Shown piece by piece: positions 10,746 to 23,282 of a stretch of DNA of 64,000 nucleotides; position 1 is the first letter of the stretch; every line of letters starts with the position of its first letter. The notes below the pieces were generated by a model that was not told where the DNA came from, ran no database searches, and worked only from the letters and a program-made list of their open reading frames with translations. The position numbers and the translations under genes are program-made. The stretch comes from Zhengitettix transpicula (lineage: Eukaryota > Arthropoda > Insecta > Orthoptera > Tetrigidae): the NCBI GenBank assembly GCA_037074705.1, contig JAYJMR010000029.1:186001-250000 (forward strand). The letters run 5' to 3'.

Positions 10746-12988
10746 GAATTCTGATACGTATAAAACTTTTCGAAATAATTTTCTTTATCGGAAATAGAAG
10801 TAGAGCCATTTTCTTAAAAAGTAATTGTATGATGTGGCTAAAAAGCTCGGAATGTTCGTTTCAAATGTAATTTTGAATAAAATAAAGTATGTTTTTTTTA
10901 TATATCTCTTCTGTTTTGCGATGTAATGCGTAATTATGACGATACTCCAAGAAAAGAGGTTACAAATAGCCGAATCACAATTTATATGCAGAATCTGTAC
11001 TGTATTATCGAGATATCTGTTAGATATTTTAACAGTGTACAAGATATCGATATATTTTGAATCACATAAATTTACACGGAACAATACGGTAAATATTTTT
11101 GTTATTCATCAGTTAGACGTTGAAAATTATTTTAAATTGTCTCAAAAAAATCGTCCTAATGTAGCGAAACTGTTTAAATTTGTTATGAAATCAGAACTCT
11201 GATACGTATAAAACTTTTCGAAATATTTTTCTTTATCGAAAATAGAAGTAGAATCATTTTCTTAAAAAGTAATCGTATGATGTGGCTAAAAAGCTCGGAA
11301 TGTTCGTTTCAATTGTAATTTTGAATAAAATAAAGTATGTTTTTTTTATATATCTCTTCTGTTTTGCGATGTAATGCGTAATTATGACGATACTCCAAGA
11401 AAAGAGGTTACAAATTAGCCGAATCACAATTTATATGCAGAATCTGTACTGTATTATCGAGATATCTGTTAGATATTTTAACAGTGTACAAGATATTGAT
11501 ATATTTTGAATCACATAAATTTACACGGAACAATACGGTAAATATTTTTGTTATTCATCAGTTAGACGTTGAAAATTATTTTAAATTGTCTCAAAAAAAT
11601 CGTCCTAATGTAGCGAAACTGTTTAAATTTATTTATGAAATCAGAATTCTGATACGTATAAAACTTTTCGAAATAATTTTCTTTATCGGAAATAGAAGTA
11701 GAGCCATTTTCTTAAAAAGTAATTGTATGATGTGGCTAAAAAGCTCGGAATGTTCGTTTCAAATGTAATTTTGAATAAAATAAAGTATGTTTTTTTTATA
11801 TATCTCTTCTGTTTTGCGATGTAATGCGTAATTATGACGATACTCCAAGAAAAGAGGTTACAAATAGCCGAATCACAATTTATATGCAGAATCTGTACTG
11901 TATTATCGAGATATCTGTTAGATATTTTAACAGTGTACAAGATATCGATATATTTTGAATCACATAAATTTACACGGAACAATACGGTAAATATTTTTGT
12001 TATTCATCAGTTAGACGTTGAAAATTATTTTAAATTGTCTCAAAAAAAATCGTCCTAATGTAGCGAAACTGTTTAAATTTGTTATGAAATCAGAACTCTG
12101 ATACGTATAAAACTTTTCGAAATATTTTTCTTTATCGAAAATAGAAGTAGAATCATTTTCTTAAAAAGTAATCGTATGATGTGGCTAAAAAGCTCGGAAT
12201 GTTCGTTTCAAATGTAATTTTGAATAAAATAAAGTATGTTTTTTTTAGATATCTCTACAGTTTTGCGATGTAATGCGTAATTATGACGATACTCTAAGCC
12301 TAGAGGTTACAAATAGCAGAATCGCAATGTATATGCAGAATCTGTACTTTATTAGCGAGATATCAGTTAGATATGTTAACAGTGTACAAGATATTGATAT
12401 ATTTTGAATCACATAAATTTACACGGAACAATACGGTAAATATTTTTGTTATTCATCAGTTAGACGTTGAAAATTATTTTAAATTGTCTCAAAAAAATCG
12501 TCCTAATGTAGCGAAACTGTTGAAATTTGTTATGAAATCAGAATTCTGATACGTATAAAACTTTTCGAAATAATTTTCTTTATCGGAAATAGAAGTAGAG
12601 CCATTTTCTTAAAAAGTAATTGTATGATGTGGCTAAAAAGCTCGGAATGTTCGTTTCAAATGTAATTTTGAATAAAATAAAGTATGTTTTTTTTATATAT
12701 CTCTTCTGTTTTGCGATGTAATGCGTAATTATGACGATACTCCAAGAAAAGAGGTTACAAATAGCCGAATCACAATTTATATGCAGAATCTGTACTGTAT
12801 TATCGAGATATCTGTTAGATATTTTAACAGTGTACAAGATATCGATATATTTTGAATCACATAAATTTACACGGAACAATACGGTAAATATTTTTGTTAT
12901 TCATCAGTTAGACGTTGAAAATTATTTTAAATTGTCTCAAAAAAATCGTCCTAATGTAGCGAAACTGTTTAAATTTGTTATGAAATCA
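10746..12988 (+). repeat. A-rich block with B/C' and B/A hybrid monomers
   Basis: Monomers start at 10746 (A), 11194 (hybrid), 11644 (A), 12093 (hybrid) and 12541 (A). The monomer at 11194 opens as B (TTATCGAAAATAG, AGAATCATT) and becomes C'-like from CAATTGTAATT at about 11311, including AAATTAGCC. The monomer at 12093 is B up to GATATGTTAACAGTG, then changes at the dyad to TGATATATTTTGAATC and A/C-like sequence. The A monomer at 11644 has eight A in its distal A run instead of seven. The alternation gives an approximate dimer period of about 896 bp. Confidence 0.88.
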
Positions 12989-15225
12989 GAACTCTGATAC
13001 GTATAAAACTTTTCGAAATATTTTTCTTTATCGAAAATAGAAGTAGAATCATTTTCTTAAAAAGTAATCGTATGATGTGGCTAAAAAGCTCGGAATGTTC
13101 GTTTCAAATGTAATTTTGAATAAAATAAAGTATGTTTTTTTTAGATATCTCTACAGTTTTGCGATGTAATGCGTAATTATGACGATACTCTAAGCCTAGA
13201 GGTTACAAATAGCAGAATCGCAATGTATATGCAGAATCTGTACTTTATTAGCGAGATATCAGTTAGATATGTTAACAGTGTACAAGATATCAATATATAT
13301 ATAATCACATAAATTTACGCAGAACAATACGCTAAATAATTTTGTTATTGATCAGTAAGAAGTTCAAAGTATTAAAAGTTTTCACAATAAATTCGTTTTA
13401 ATGAAATGGAAATGCGTAAATTTTTTATGAAATCAGAAGTCTAATACGAATAAAAGTTTCGAAATATTTCTCTTTTTCAGGATTAGAAGTAGAGCCATTT
13501 TCTTAAAAATTATTTGTATGATGTGGCTAAAAAGCTCGGAATGTTCGTTTCAATTGTAATTTTGAATAAAATAAAGTATGTTTTTTTTATATATCTCTTC
13601 TGTTTTGCGATGTAATGCGTAATTATGACGATACTCCAAGAATAGAGGTTACAAATAGCCGAATCACAATTTATATGCAGAATCTGTACTGTATTATCGT
13701 GATATCTGTTAGATATTTTAACAGTGTACAAGATATTGATATATTTTGAATCACATAAATTTACACGGAACAATACGCTAAATATTTTTGTTATTCATCA
13801 GTTAGACGTTGAAAATTATTTTAAATTGTCTCAAAAAAATCGTCCTAATGTAGCGAAACTGTTTAAATTTGTTATGAAATCAGAATTCTGATACGTATAA
13901 AACTTTTCGAAATAATTTTCTTTATCGGAAATAGAAGTAGAGCCATTTTCTTAAAAAGTAATCGTATGATGTGGCTAAAAAGCTCGGAATGTTCGTTTCA
14001 AATGTAATTTTGAATAAAATAAAGTATGTTTTTTTTTATATATCTCTTCTGTTTTGCGATGTAATGCGTAATTATGACGATACTCCAAGAAAAGAGGTTA
14101 CAAATAGCCGAATCACAATTTATATGCAGAATCTGTACTGTATTATCGAGATATCTGTTAGATAATTTAACAGTGTACAAGATATCGATATATTTTGAAT
14201 CACATAAATTTACACGGAACAATACGGTAAATATTTTTGTTATTCATCAGTTAGACGTTGAAAATTATTTTAAATTGTCTCAAAAAAATCGCCCTAATGT
14301 AGCGAAACTATTTAAATTTGTTATGAAATCAGAACTCTGATACGTATAAAACTTTTCGAAATATTTTTCTTTATCGAAAATAGAAGTAGAATCATTTTCT
14401 TAAAAAGTATTTGTATGATGTGGCTAAAAAGCTCGGAAAGTTCGTTGCAAATGTAATTTTGAATAAAATAAAGTATGTTTTTTTTAGATATCTCTACAGT
14501 TTTGCGATGTAATGCGTAATTATGACGATACTCTAAGCCTAGAGGTTACAAATAGCAGAATCGCAATGTATATGCAGAATCTGTACTTTATTAGCGAGAT
14601 ATCTGTTAGATATGTTAACAGTGTACAAGATATCAATATATATATAATCACATAAATTTACGCAGAACAATACGCTAAATAATTTTGTTATTGATCAGTG
14701 AGAAGTTCAAAGTATTAAAAGTTTTCACAATAAATTCTTTTTAATGAAATGGAAATGCGTAAATTTTTTATGAAATCAGAAGTCTAATACGAATAAAAGT
14801 TTCGAAATATTTCTCTTTTTCAGGATTAGAAGTAGAGCCATTTTCTTAAAAATTATTTGTATGATGTGGCTAAAAAGCTTGGAATGTTCGTTTCAATTGT
14901 AATTTTGAATAAAATAAAGTATGTTTTTTTTATATATCTCTTCTGTTTTGCGATGTAATGCGTAATTATGACTATACTCCAAGAATAGAGGTTACAAATA
15001 GCCGAATCACAATTTATATGCAGAATCTGTACTGTATTATCGAGATATCTGTTAGATATTTTAACAGTGTACAAGATATTGATATATTTTGAATCACATA
15101 AATTTACACGGAACAATACGGTAAATATTTTTGTTATTCATCAGTTAGACGTTGAAAATTATTTTAAATTGTCTCAAAAAAATCGTCCTAATGTAGCGAA
15201 ACTGTTTAAATTTGTTATGAAATCA
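12989..15225 (+). repeat. Five-monomer HOR unit B-C-A-B-C, copy 2 (2237 bp)
   Basis: Monomers start at 12989 (B), 13436 (C), 13883 (A), 14332 (B) and 14779 (C). It carries all the shared markers of the five-monomer unit plus two changes found only here and in copy 3: ACGCTAAATATT at the end of the first C and TTCGTTGCAAATG in the second B. The final C ends in GAACTC and is followed directly by a B monomer, so an A monomer is skipped. This junction at 15226 marks where the unit was duplicated in tandem. Confidence 0.93.
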
Positions 15226-17462
15226 GAACTCTGATACGTATAAAACTTTTCGAAATATTTTTCTTTATCGAAAATAGAAGTAGAATCATTTTCTTAAAAA
15301 GTAATCGTATGATGTGGCTAAAAAGCTCGGAATGTTCGTTTCAAATGTAATTTTGAATAAAATAAAGTATGTTTTTTTTAGATATCTCTACAGTTTTGCG
15401 ATGTAATGCGTAATTATGACGATACTCTAAGCCTAGAGGTTACAAATAGCAGAATCGCAATGTATATGCAGAATCTGTACTTTATTAGCGAGATATCAGT
15501 TAGATATGTTAACAGTGTACAAGATATCAATATATATATAATCACATAAATTTACGCAGAACAATACGCTAAATAATTTTGTTATTGATCAGTAAGAAGT
15601 TCAAAGTATTAAAAGTTTTCACAATAAATTCGTTTTAATGAAATGGAAATGCGTAAATTTTTTATGAAATCAGAAGTCTAATACGAATAAAAGTTTCGAA
15701 ATATTTCTCTTTTTCAGGATTAGAAGTAGAGCCATTTTCTTAAAAATTATTTGTATGATGTGGCTAAAAAGCTCGGAATGTTCGTTTCAATTGTAATTTT
15801 GAATAAAATAAAGTATGTTTTTTTTATATATCTCTTCTGTTTTGCGATGTAATGCGTAATTATGACGATACTCCAAGAATAGAGGTTACAAATAGCCGAA
15901 TCACAATTTATATGCAGAATCTGTACTGTATTATCGTGATATCTGTTAGATATTTTAACAGTGTACAAGATATTGATATATTTTGAATCACATAAATTTA
16001 CACGGAACAATACGCTAAATATTTTTGTTATTCATCAGTTAGACGTTGAAAATTATTTTAAATTGTCTCAAAAAAATCGTCCTAATGTAGCGAAACTGTT
16101 TAAATTTGTTATGAAATCAGAATTCTGATACGTATAAAACTTTTCGAAATAATTTTCTTTATCGGAAATAGAAGTAGAGCCATTTTCTTAAAAAGTAATC
16201 GTATGATGTGGCTAAAAAGCTCGGAATGTTCGTTTCAAATGTAATTTTGAATAAAATAAAGTATGTTTTTTTTTATATATCTCTTCTGTTTTGCGATGTA
16301 ATGCGTAATTATGACGATACTCCAAGAAAAGAGGTTACAAATAGCCGAATCACAATTTATATGCAGAATCTGTACTGTATTATCGAGATATCTGTTAGAT
16401 AATTTAACAGTGTACAAGATATCGATATATTTTGAATCACATAAATTTACACGGAACAATACGGTAAATATTTTTGTTATTCATCAGTTAGACGTTGAAA
16501 ATTATTTTAAATTGTCTCAAAAAAATCGCCCTAATGTAGCGAAACTATTTAAATTTGTTATGAAATCAGAACTCTGATACGTATAAAACTTTTCGAAATA
16601 TTTTTCTTTATCGAAAATAGAAGTAGAATCATTTTCTTAAAAAGTATTTGTATGATGTGGCTAAAAAGCTCGGAAAGTTCGTTGCAAATGTAATTTTGAA
16701 TAAAATAAAGTATGTTTTTTTTAGATATCTCTACAGTTTTGCGATGTAATGCGTAATTATGACGATACTCTAAGCCTAGAGGTTACAAATAGCAGAATCG
16801 CAATGTATATGCAGAATCTGTACTTTATTAGCGAGATATCTGTTAGATATGTTAACAGTGTACAAGATATCAATATATATATAATCACATAAATTTACGC
16901 AGAACAATACGCTAAATAATTTTGTTATTGATCAGTGAGAAGTTCAAAGTATTAAAAGTTTTCACAATAAATTCTTTTTAATGAAATGGAAATGCGTAAA
17001 TTTTTTATGAAATCAGAAGTCTAATACGAATAAAAGTTTCGAAATATTTCTCTTTTTCAGGATTAGAAGTAGAGCCATTTTCTTAAAAATTATTTGTATG
17101 ATGTGGCTAAAAAGCTTGGAATGTTCGTTTCAATTGTAATTTTGAATAAAATAAAGTATGTTTTTTTTATATATCTCTTCTGTTTTGCGATGTAATGCGT
17201 AATTATGACTATACTCCAAGAATAGAGGTTACAAATAGCCGAATCACAATTTATATGCAGAATCTGTACTGTATTATCGAGATATCTGTTAGATATTTTA
17301 ACAGTGTACAAGATATTGATATATTTTGAATCACATAAATTTACACGGAACAATACGGTAAATATTTTTGTTATTCATCAGTTAGACGTTGAAAATTATT
17401 TTAAATTGTCTCAAAAAAATCGTCCTAATGTAGCGAAACTGTTTAAATTTGTTATGAAATCA
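15226..17462 (+). repeat. Five-monomer HOR unit B-C-A-B-C, copy 3 (2237 bp)
   Basis: Monomers start at 15226 (B), 15673 (C), 16120 (A), 16569 (B) and 17016 (C). At every diagnostic position I compared it matches copy 2, including ACGCTAAATATT and TTCGTTGCAAATG. It ends in GAATTC where copy 2 ends in GAACTC. The identical length and shared private changes indicate a recent tandem duplication. Confidence 0.93.
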
Positions 17463-19254
17463 GAATTCTGATACGTATAAAACTTTTCGAAATAATTTTC
17501 TTTATCGGAAATAGAAGTAGAGCCATTTTCTTAAAAAGTAATTGTATGATGTGGCTAAAAAGCTCGGAATGTTCGTTTCAAATGTAATTTTGAATAAAAT
17601 AAAGTATGTTTTTTTTATATATCTCTTCTGTTTTGCGATGTAATGCGTAATTATGACGATACTCCAAGAAAAGAGGTTACAAATAGCCGAATCACAATTT
17701 ATATGCAGAATCTGTACTGTATTATCGAGATATCTGTTAGATATTTTAACAGTGTACAAGATATTGATATATTTTGAATCACATAAATTTACACGGAACA
17801 ATACGGTAAATATTTTTGTTATTCATCAGTTAGACGTTGAAAATTATTTTAAATTGTCTCAAAAAAATCGTCCTAATGTAGCGAAACTGTTGAAATTTGT
17901 TATGAAATCAGAATTCTGATACGTATAAAACTTTTCGAAATAATTTTCTTTATCGGAAATAGAAGTAGAGCCATTTTCTTAAAAAGTAATTGTATGATGT
18001 GGCTAAAAAGCTCGGAATGTTCGTTTCAAATGTAATTTTGAATAAAATAAAGTATGTTTTTTTTATATATCTCTTCTGTTTTGCGATGTAATGCGTAATT
18101 ATGACGATACTCCAAGAAAAGAGGTTACAAATAGCCGAATCACAATTTATATGCAGAATCTGTACTGTATTATCGAGATATCTGTTAGATATTTTAACAG
18201 TGTACAAGATATCGATATATTTTGAATCACATAAATTTACACGGAACAATACGGTAAATATTTTTGTTATTCATCAGTTAGACGTTGAAAATTATTTTAA
18301 ATTGTCTCAAAAAAATCGTCCTAATGTAGCGAAACTGTTTAAATTTGTTATGAAATCAGAACTCTGATACGTATAAAACTTTTCGAAATATTTTTCTTTA
18401 TCGAAAATAGAAGTAGAATCATTTTCTTAAAAAGTAATCGTATGATGTGGCTAAAAAGCTCGGAATGTTCGTTTCAAATGTAATTTTGAATAAAATAAAG
18501 TATGTTTTTTTTAGATATCTCTACAGTTTTGCGATGTAATGCGTAATTATGACGATACTCTAAGCCTAGAGGTTACAAATAGCAGAATCGCAATGTATAT
18601 GCAGAATCTGTACTTTATTAGCGAGATATCAGTTAGATATGTTAACAGTGTACAAGATATTGATATATTTTGAATCACATAAATTTACACGGAACAATAC
18701 GGTAAATATTTTTGTTATTCATCAGTTAGACGTTGAAAATTATTTTAAATTGTCTCAAAAAAATCGTCCTAATGTAGCGAAACTGTTGAAATTTGTTATG
18801 AAATCAGAATTCTGATACGTATAAAACTTTTCGAAATAATTTTCTTTATCGGAAATAGAAGTAGAGCCATTTTCTTAAAAAGTAATTGTATGATGTGGCT
18901 AAAAAGCTCGGAATGTTCGTTTCAAATGTAATTTTGAATAAAATAAAGTATGTTTTTTTTATATATCTCTTCTGTTTTGCGATGTAATGCGTAATTATGA
19001 CGATACTCCAAGAAAAGAGGTTACAAATAGCCGAATCACAATTTATATGCAGAATCTGTACTGTATTATCGAGATATCTGTTAGATATTTTAACAGTGTA
19101 CAAGATATCGATATATTTTGAATCACATAAATTTACACGGAACAATACGGTAAATATTTTTGTTATTCATCAGTTAGACGTTGAAAATTATTTTAAATTG
19201 TCTCAAAAAAATCGTCCTAATGTAGCGAAACTGTTTAAATTTGTTATGAAATCA
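17463..19254 (+). repeat. A-rich dimer block, two units of 896 bp
   Basis: Monomers start at 17463, 17911, 18359 and 18807. The first is A-like with ATATTGATAT and CTGTTGAAATTTG. The third is a B/A hybrid that switches at the dyad and also ends in CTGTTGAAATTTG, like the hybrid at 12093. The second and fourth are plain A monomers with T8. The block therefore reads as two dimers and resembles 11644-12988. Confidence 0.88.
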
Positions 19255-21940
19255 GAACTCTGATACGTATAAAACTTTTCGAAATATTTTTCTTTATCGA
19301 AAATAGAAGTAGAATCATTTTCTTAAAAAGTAATCGTATGATGTGGCTAAAAAGCTCGGAATGTTCGTTTCAAATGTAATTTTGAATAAAATAAAGTATG
19401 TTTTTTTTAGATATCTCTACAGTTTTGCGATGTAATGCGTAATTATGACGATACTCTAAGCCTAGAGGTTACAAATAGCAGAATCGCAATGTATATGCAG
19501 AATCTGTACTTTATTAGCGAGATATCAGTTAGATATGTTAACAGTGTACAAGATATCAATATATATATAATCACATAAATTTACGCAGAACTATACGCTA
19601 AATAATTTTGTTATTGATCAGTAAGAAGTTCAAAGTATTAAAAGTTTTCACAATAAATTCGTTTTAATGAAATGGAAATGCGTAAATTTTTTATGAAATC
19701 AGAAGTCTAATACGAATAAAAGTTTCGAAATATTTCTCTTTTTCAGGATTAGAAGTAGAGCCATTTTCTTAAAAATTATTTGTATGATGTGGCTAAAAAG
19801 CTCGGAATGTTCGTTTCAATTGTAATTTTGAATAAAATAAAGTATGTTTTTTTTATATATCTCTTCTGTTTTGCGATGTAATGCGTAATTATGACGATAC
19901 TCCAAGAAAAGAGGTTACAAATTAGCCGAATCACAATTTATATGCAGAATCTGTACTGTATTATCGAGATATCTGTTAGATATTTTAACAGTGTACAAGA
20001 TATCGATATATTTTGAATCACATAAATTTACACGGAACAATACGGTAAATATTTTTGTTATTCATCAGTTAGACGTTGAAAATTATTTTAAATTGTCTCA
20101 AAAAAATCGTCCTAATGTAGCGAAACTGTTTAAATTTGTTATGAAATCAGAATTCTGATACGTATAAAACTTTTCGAAATAATTTTCTTTATCGGAAATA
20201 GAAGTAGAGCCATTTTCTTAAAAAGTAATTGTATGATGTGGCTAAAAAGCTCGGAATGTTCGTTTCAAATGTAATTTTGAATAAAATAAAGTATGTTTTT
20301 TTTATATATCTCTTCTGTTTTGCGATGTAATGCGTAATTATGACGATACTCCAAGAAAAGAGGTTACAAATAGCCGAATCACAATTTATATGCAGAATCT
20401 GTACTGTATTATCGAGATATCTGTTAGATATTTTAACAGTGTACAAGATATCGATATATTTTGAATCACATAAATTTACACGGAACAATACGGTAAATAT
20501 TTTTGTTATTCATCAGTTAGACGTTGAAAATTATTTTAAATTGTCTCAAAAAAATCGTCCTAATGTAGCGAAACTGTTTAAATTTGTTATGAAATCAGAA
20601 CTCTGATACGTATAAAACTTTTCGAAATATTTTTCTTTATCGAAAATAGAAGTAGAATCATTTTCTTAAAAAGTAATCGTATGATGTGGCTAAAAAGCTC
20701 GGAATGTTCGTTTCAAATGTAATTTTGAATAAAATAAAGTATGTTTTTTTTAGATATCTCTACAGTTTTGCGATGTAATGCGTAATTATGACGATACTCT
20801 AAGCCTAGAGGTTACAAATAGCAGAATCGCAATGTATATGCAGAATCTGTACTTTATTAGCGAGATATCAGTTAGATATGTTAACAGTGTACAAGATATC
20901 AATATATATATAATCACATAAATTTACGCAGAACAATACGCTAAATAATTTTGTTATTGATCAGTAAGAAGTTCAAAGTATTAAAAGTTTTCACAATAAA
21001 TTCGTTTTAATGAAATGGAAATGCGTAAATTTTTTATGAAATCAGAAGTCTAATACGAATAAAAGTTTCGAAATATTTCTCTTTTTCAGGATTAGAAGTA
21101 GAGCCATTTTCTTAAAAATTATTTGTATGATGTGGCTAAAAAGCTCGGAATGTTCGTTTCAATTGTAATTTTGAATAAAATAAAGTATGTTTTTTTTATA
21201 TATCTCTTCTGTTTTGCGATGTAATGCGTAATTATGACGATACTCCAAGAAAAGAGGTTACAAATTAGCCGAATCACAATTTATATGCAGAATCTGTACT
21301 GTATTATCGAGATATCTGTTAGATATTTTAACAGTGTACAAGATATCGATATATTTTGAATCACATATAATTACACGGAACAATACGGTAAATATTTTTG
21401 TTATTCATCAGTTAGACGTTGAAAATTATTTTAAATTGTCTCAAAAAAATCGTCCTAATGTAGCGAAACTGTTTAAATTTGTTATGAAATCAGAATTCTG
21501 ATACGTATAAAACTTTTCGAAATAATTTTCTTTATCGGAAATAGAAGTAGAGCCATTTTCTTAAAAAGTAATTGTATGATGTGGCTAAAAAGCTCGGAAT
21601 GTTCGTTTCAAATGTAATTTTGAATAAAATAAAGTATGTTTTTTTTATATATCTCTTCTGTTTTGCGATGTAATGCGTAATTATGACGATACTCCAAGAA
21701 AAGAGGTTACAAATAGCCGAATCACAATTTATATGCAGAATCTGTACTGTATTATCGAGATATCTGTTAGATATTTTAACAGTGTACAAGATATTGATAT
21801 ATTTTGAATCACATAAATTTACACGGAACAATACGGTAAATATTTTTGTTATTCATCAGTTAGACGTTGAAAATTATTTTAAATTGTCTCAAAAAAATCG
21901 TCCTAATGTAGCGAAACTGTTTAAATTTGTTATGAAATCA
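19255..21940 (+). repeat. B-C'-A trimer HOR, two copies (1343 bp)
   Basis: Units are 19255-20597 and 20598-21940, with B at 19255 and 20598, C' at 19702 and 21045, and A at 20150 and 21493. C' opens as C (GAAGTC, TTTTTCAGGATT, CAATTGTAATT) but has AAGAAAAGAGG and the inserted T in AAATTAGCC. The A at 21493 differs in having ATATTGATAT. Both units are 1343 bp, as in the A-B-C trimer at the left end. Confidence 0.92.
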
Positions 21941-23282
21941 GAATTCTGATACGTATAAAACTTTTCGAAATAATTTTCTTTATCGGAAATAGAAGTAGAG
22001 CCATTTTCTTAAAAAGTATTCGTATGATGTGGCTAAAAAGCTCGGAAAGTTCGTTTCAAATGTAATTTTGAAAAAAATAAAGTATGTTTTTTTTAGATAT
22101 CTCTACAGTTTTGCGATGTAATGCGTAATTATGACGATACTCTAAGCCTAGAGGTTACAAATAGCAGAATCGCAATGTATATGCAGAATCTGTACTTTAT
22201 TAGCGAGATATCTGTTAGATATGTTAACAGTGTACAAGATATCAATATATATATAATCACATAAATTTACGCAGAACAATACGCTAAATAATTTTGTTAT
22301 TGATCAGTAAGAAGTTCAAAGAATTAAAAGTTTTCACAATAAATTCTTTTTAATGAAATGGAAATGCGTAAATTTTTTATGAAATCAGAAGTCTAATACG
22401 AATAAAAGTTTCGAAATATTTCTCTTTTTCAGGATTAGAAGTAGAGCCATTTTCTTAAAAATTATTTGTATGATGTGGCTAAAAAGCTTGGAATGTTCGT
22501 TTCAATTGTAATTTTGAATAAAATAAAGTATGTTTTTTTTATATATCTCTTCTGTTTTGCGATGTAATGCGTAATTATGACTATACTCCAAGAATAGAGG
22601 TTACAAATAGCCGAATCACAATTTATATGCAGAATCTGTACTGTATTATCGAGATATCTGTTAGATATTTTAACAGTGTACAAGATATTGATATATTTTG
22701 AATCACATAAATTTACACGGAACAATACGGTAAATATTTTTGTTATTCATCAGTTAGACGTTGAAAATTATTTTAAATTGTCTCAAAAAAATCGTCCTAA
22801 TGTAGCGAAACTGTTTAAATTTGTTATGAAATCAGAATTCTGATACGTATAAAACTTTTCGAAATAATTTTCTTTATCGGAAATAGAAGTAGAGCCATTT
22901 TCTAAAAAAGTAATTGTATGATGTGGCTAAAAAGCTCGGAATGTTCGTTTCAAATGTAATTTTGAATAAAATAAAGTATGTTTTTTTTATATATCTCTTC
23001 TGTTTTGCGATGTAATGCGTAATTATGACGATACTCCAAGAAAAGAGGTTACAAATAGCCGAATCACAATTTATATGCAGAATCTGTACTGTATTATCGA
23101 GATATCTGTTAGATATTTTAACAGTGTACAAGATATCGATATATTTTGAATCACATAAATTTACACGGAACAATACGGTAAATATTTTTGTTATTCATCA
23201 GTTAGACGTTGAAAATTATTTTAAATTTGTCTCAAAAAATCGTCCTAATGTAGCGAAACTGTTTAAATTTGTTATGAAATCA
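21941..23282 (+). repeat. A/B hybrid, C and A monomers
   Basis: Monomers start at 21941, 22388 and 22835. The first opens as A (TTTATCGG, AGAGCC) and switches to B by AAAAGTATTCG and CGGAAAGTTCG (about 22015-22050), so its switch point is narrowed to a few bases. The C at 22388 carries AAAGCTTGG and GACTATACTCC, the same variant as in the five-monomer units and at 6718. The A at 22835 has an extra T in AAATTTGTCTC and one fewer A in the following A run, a shift and counter-shift. Confidence 0.87.
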
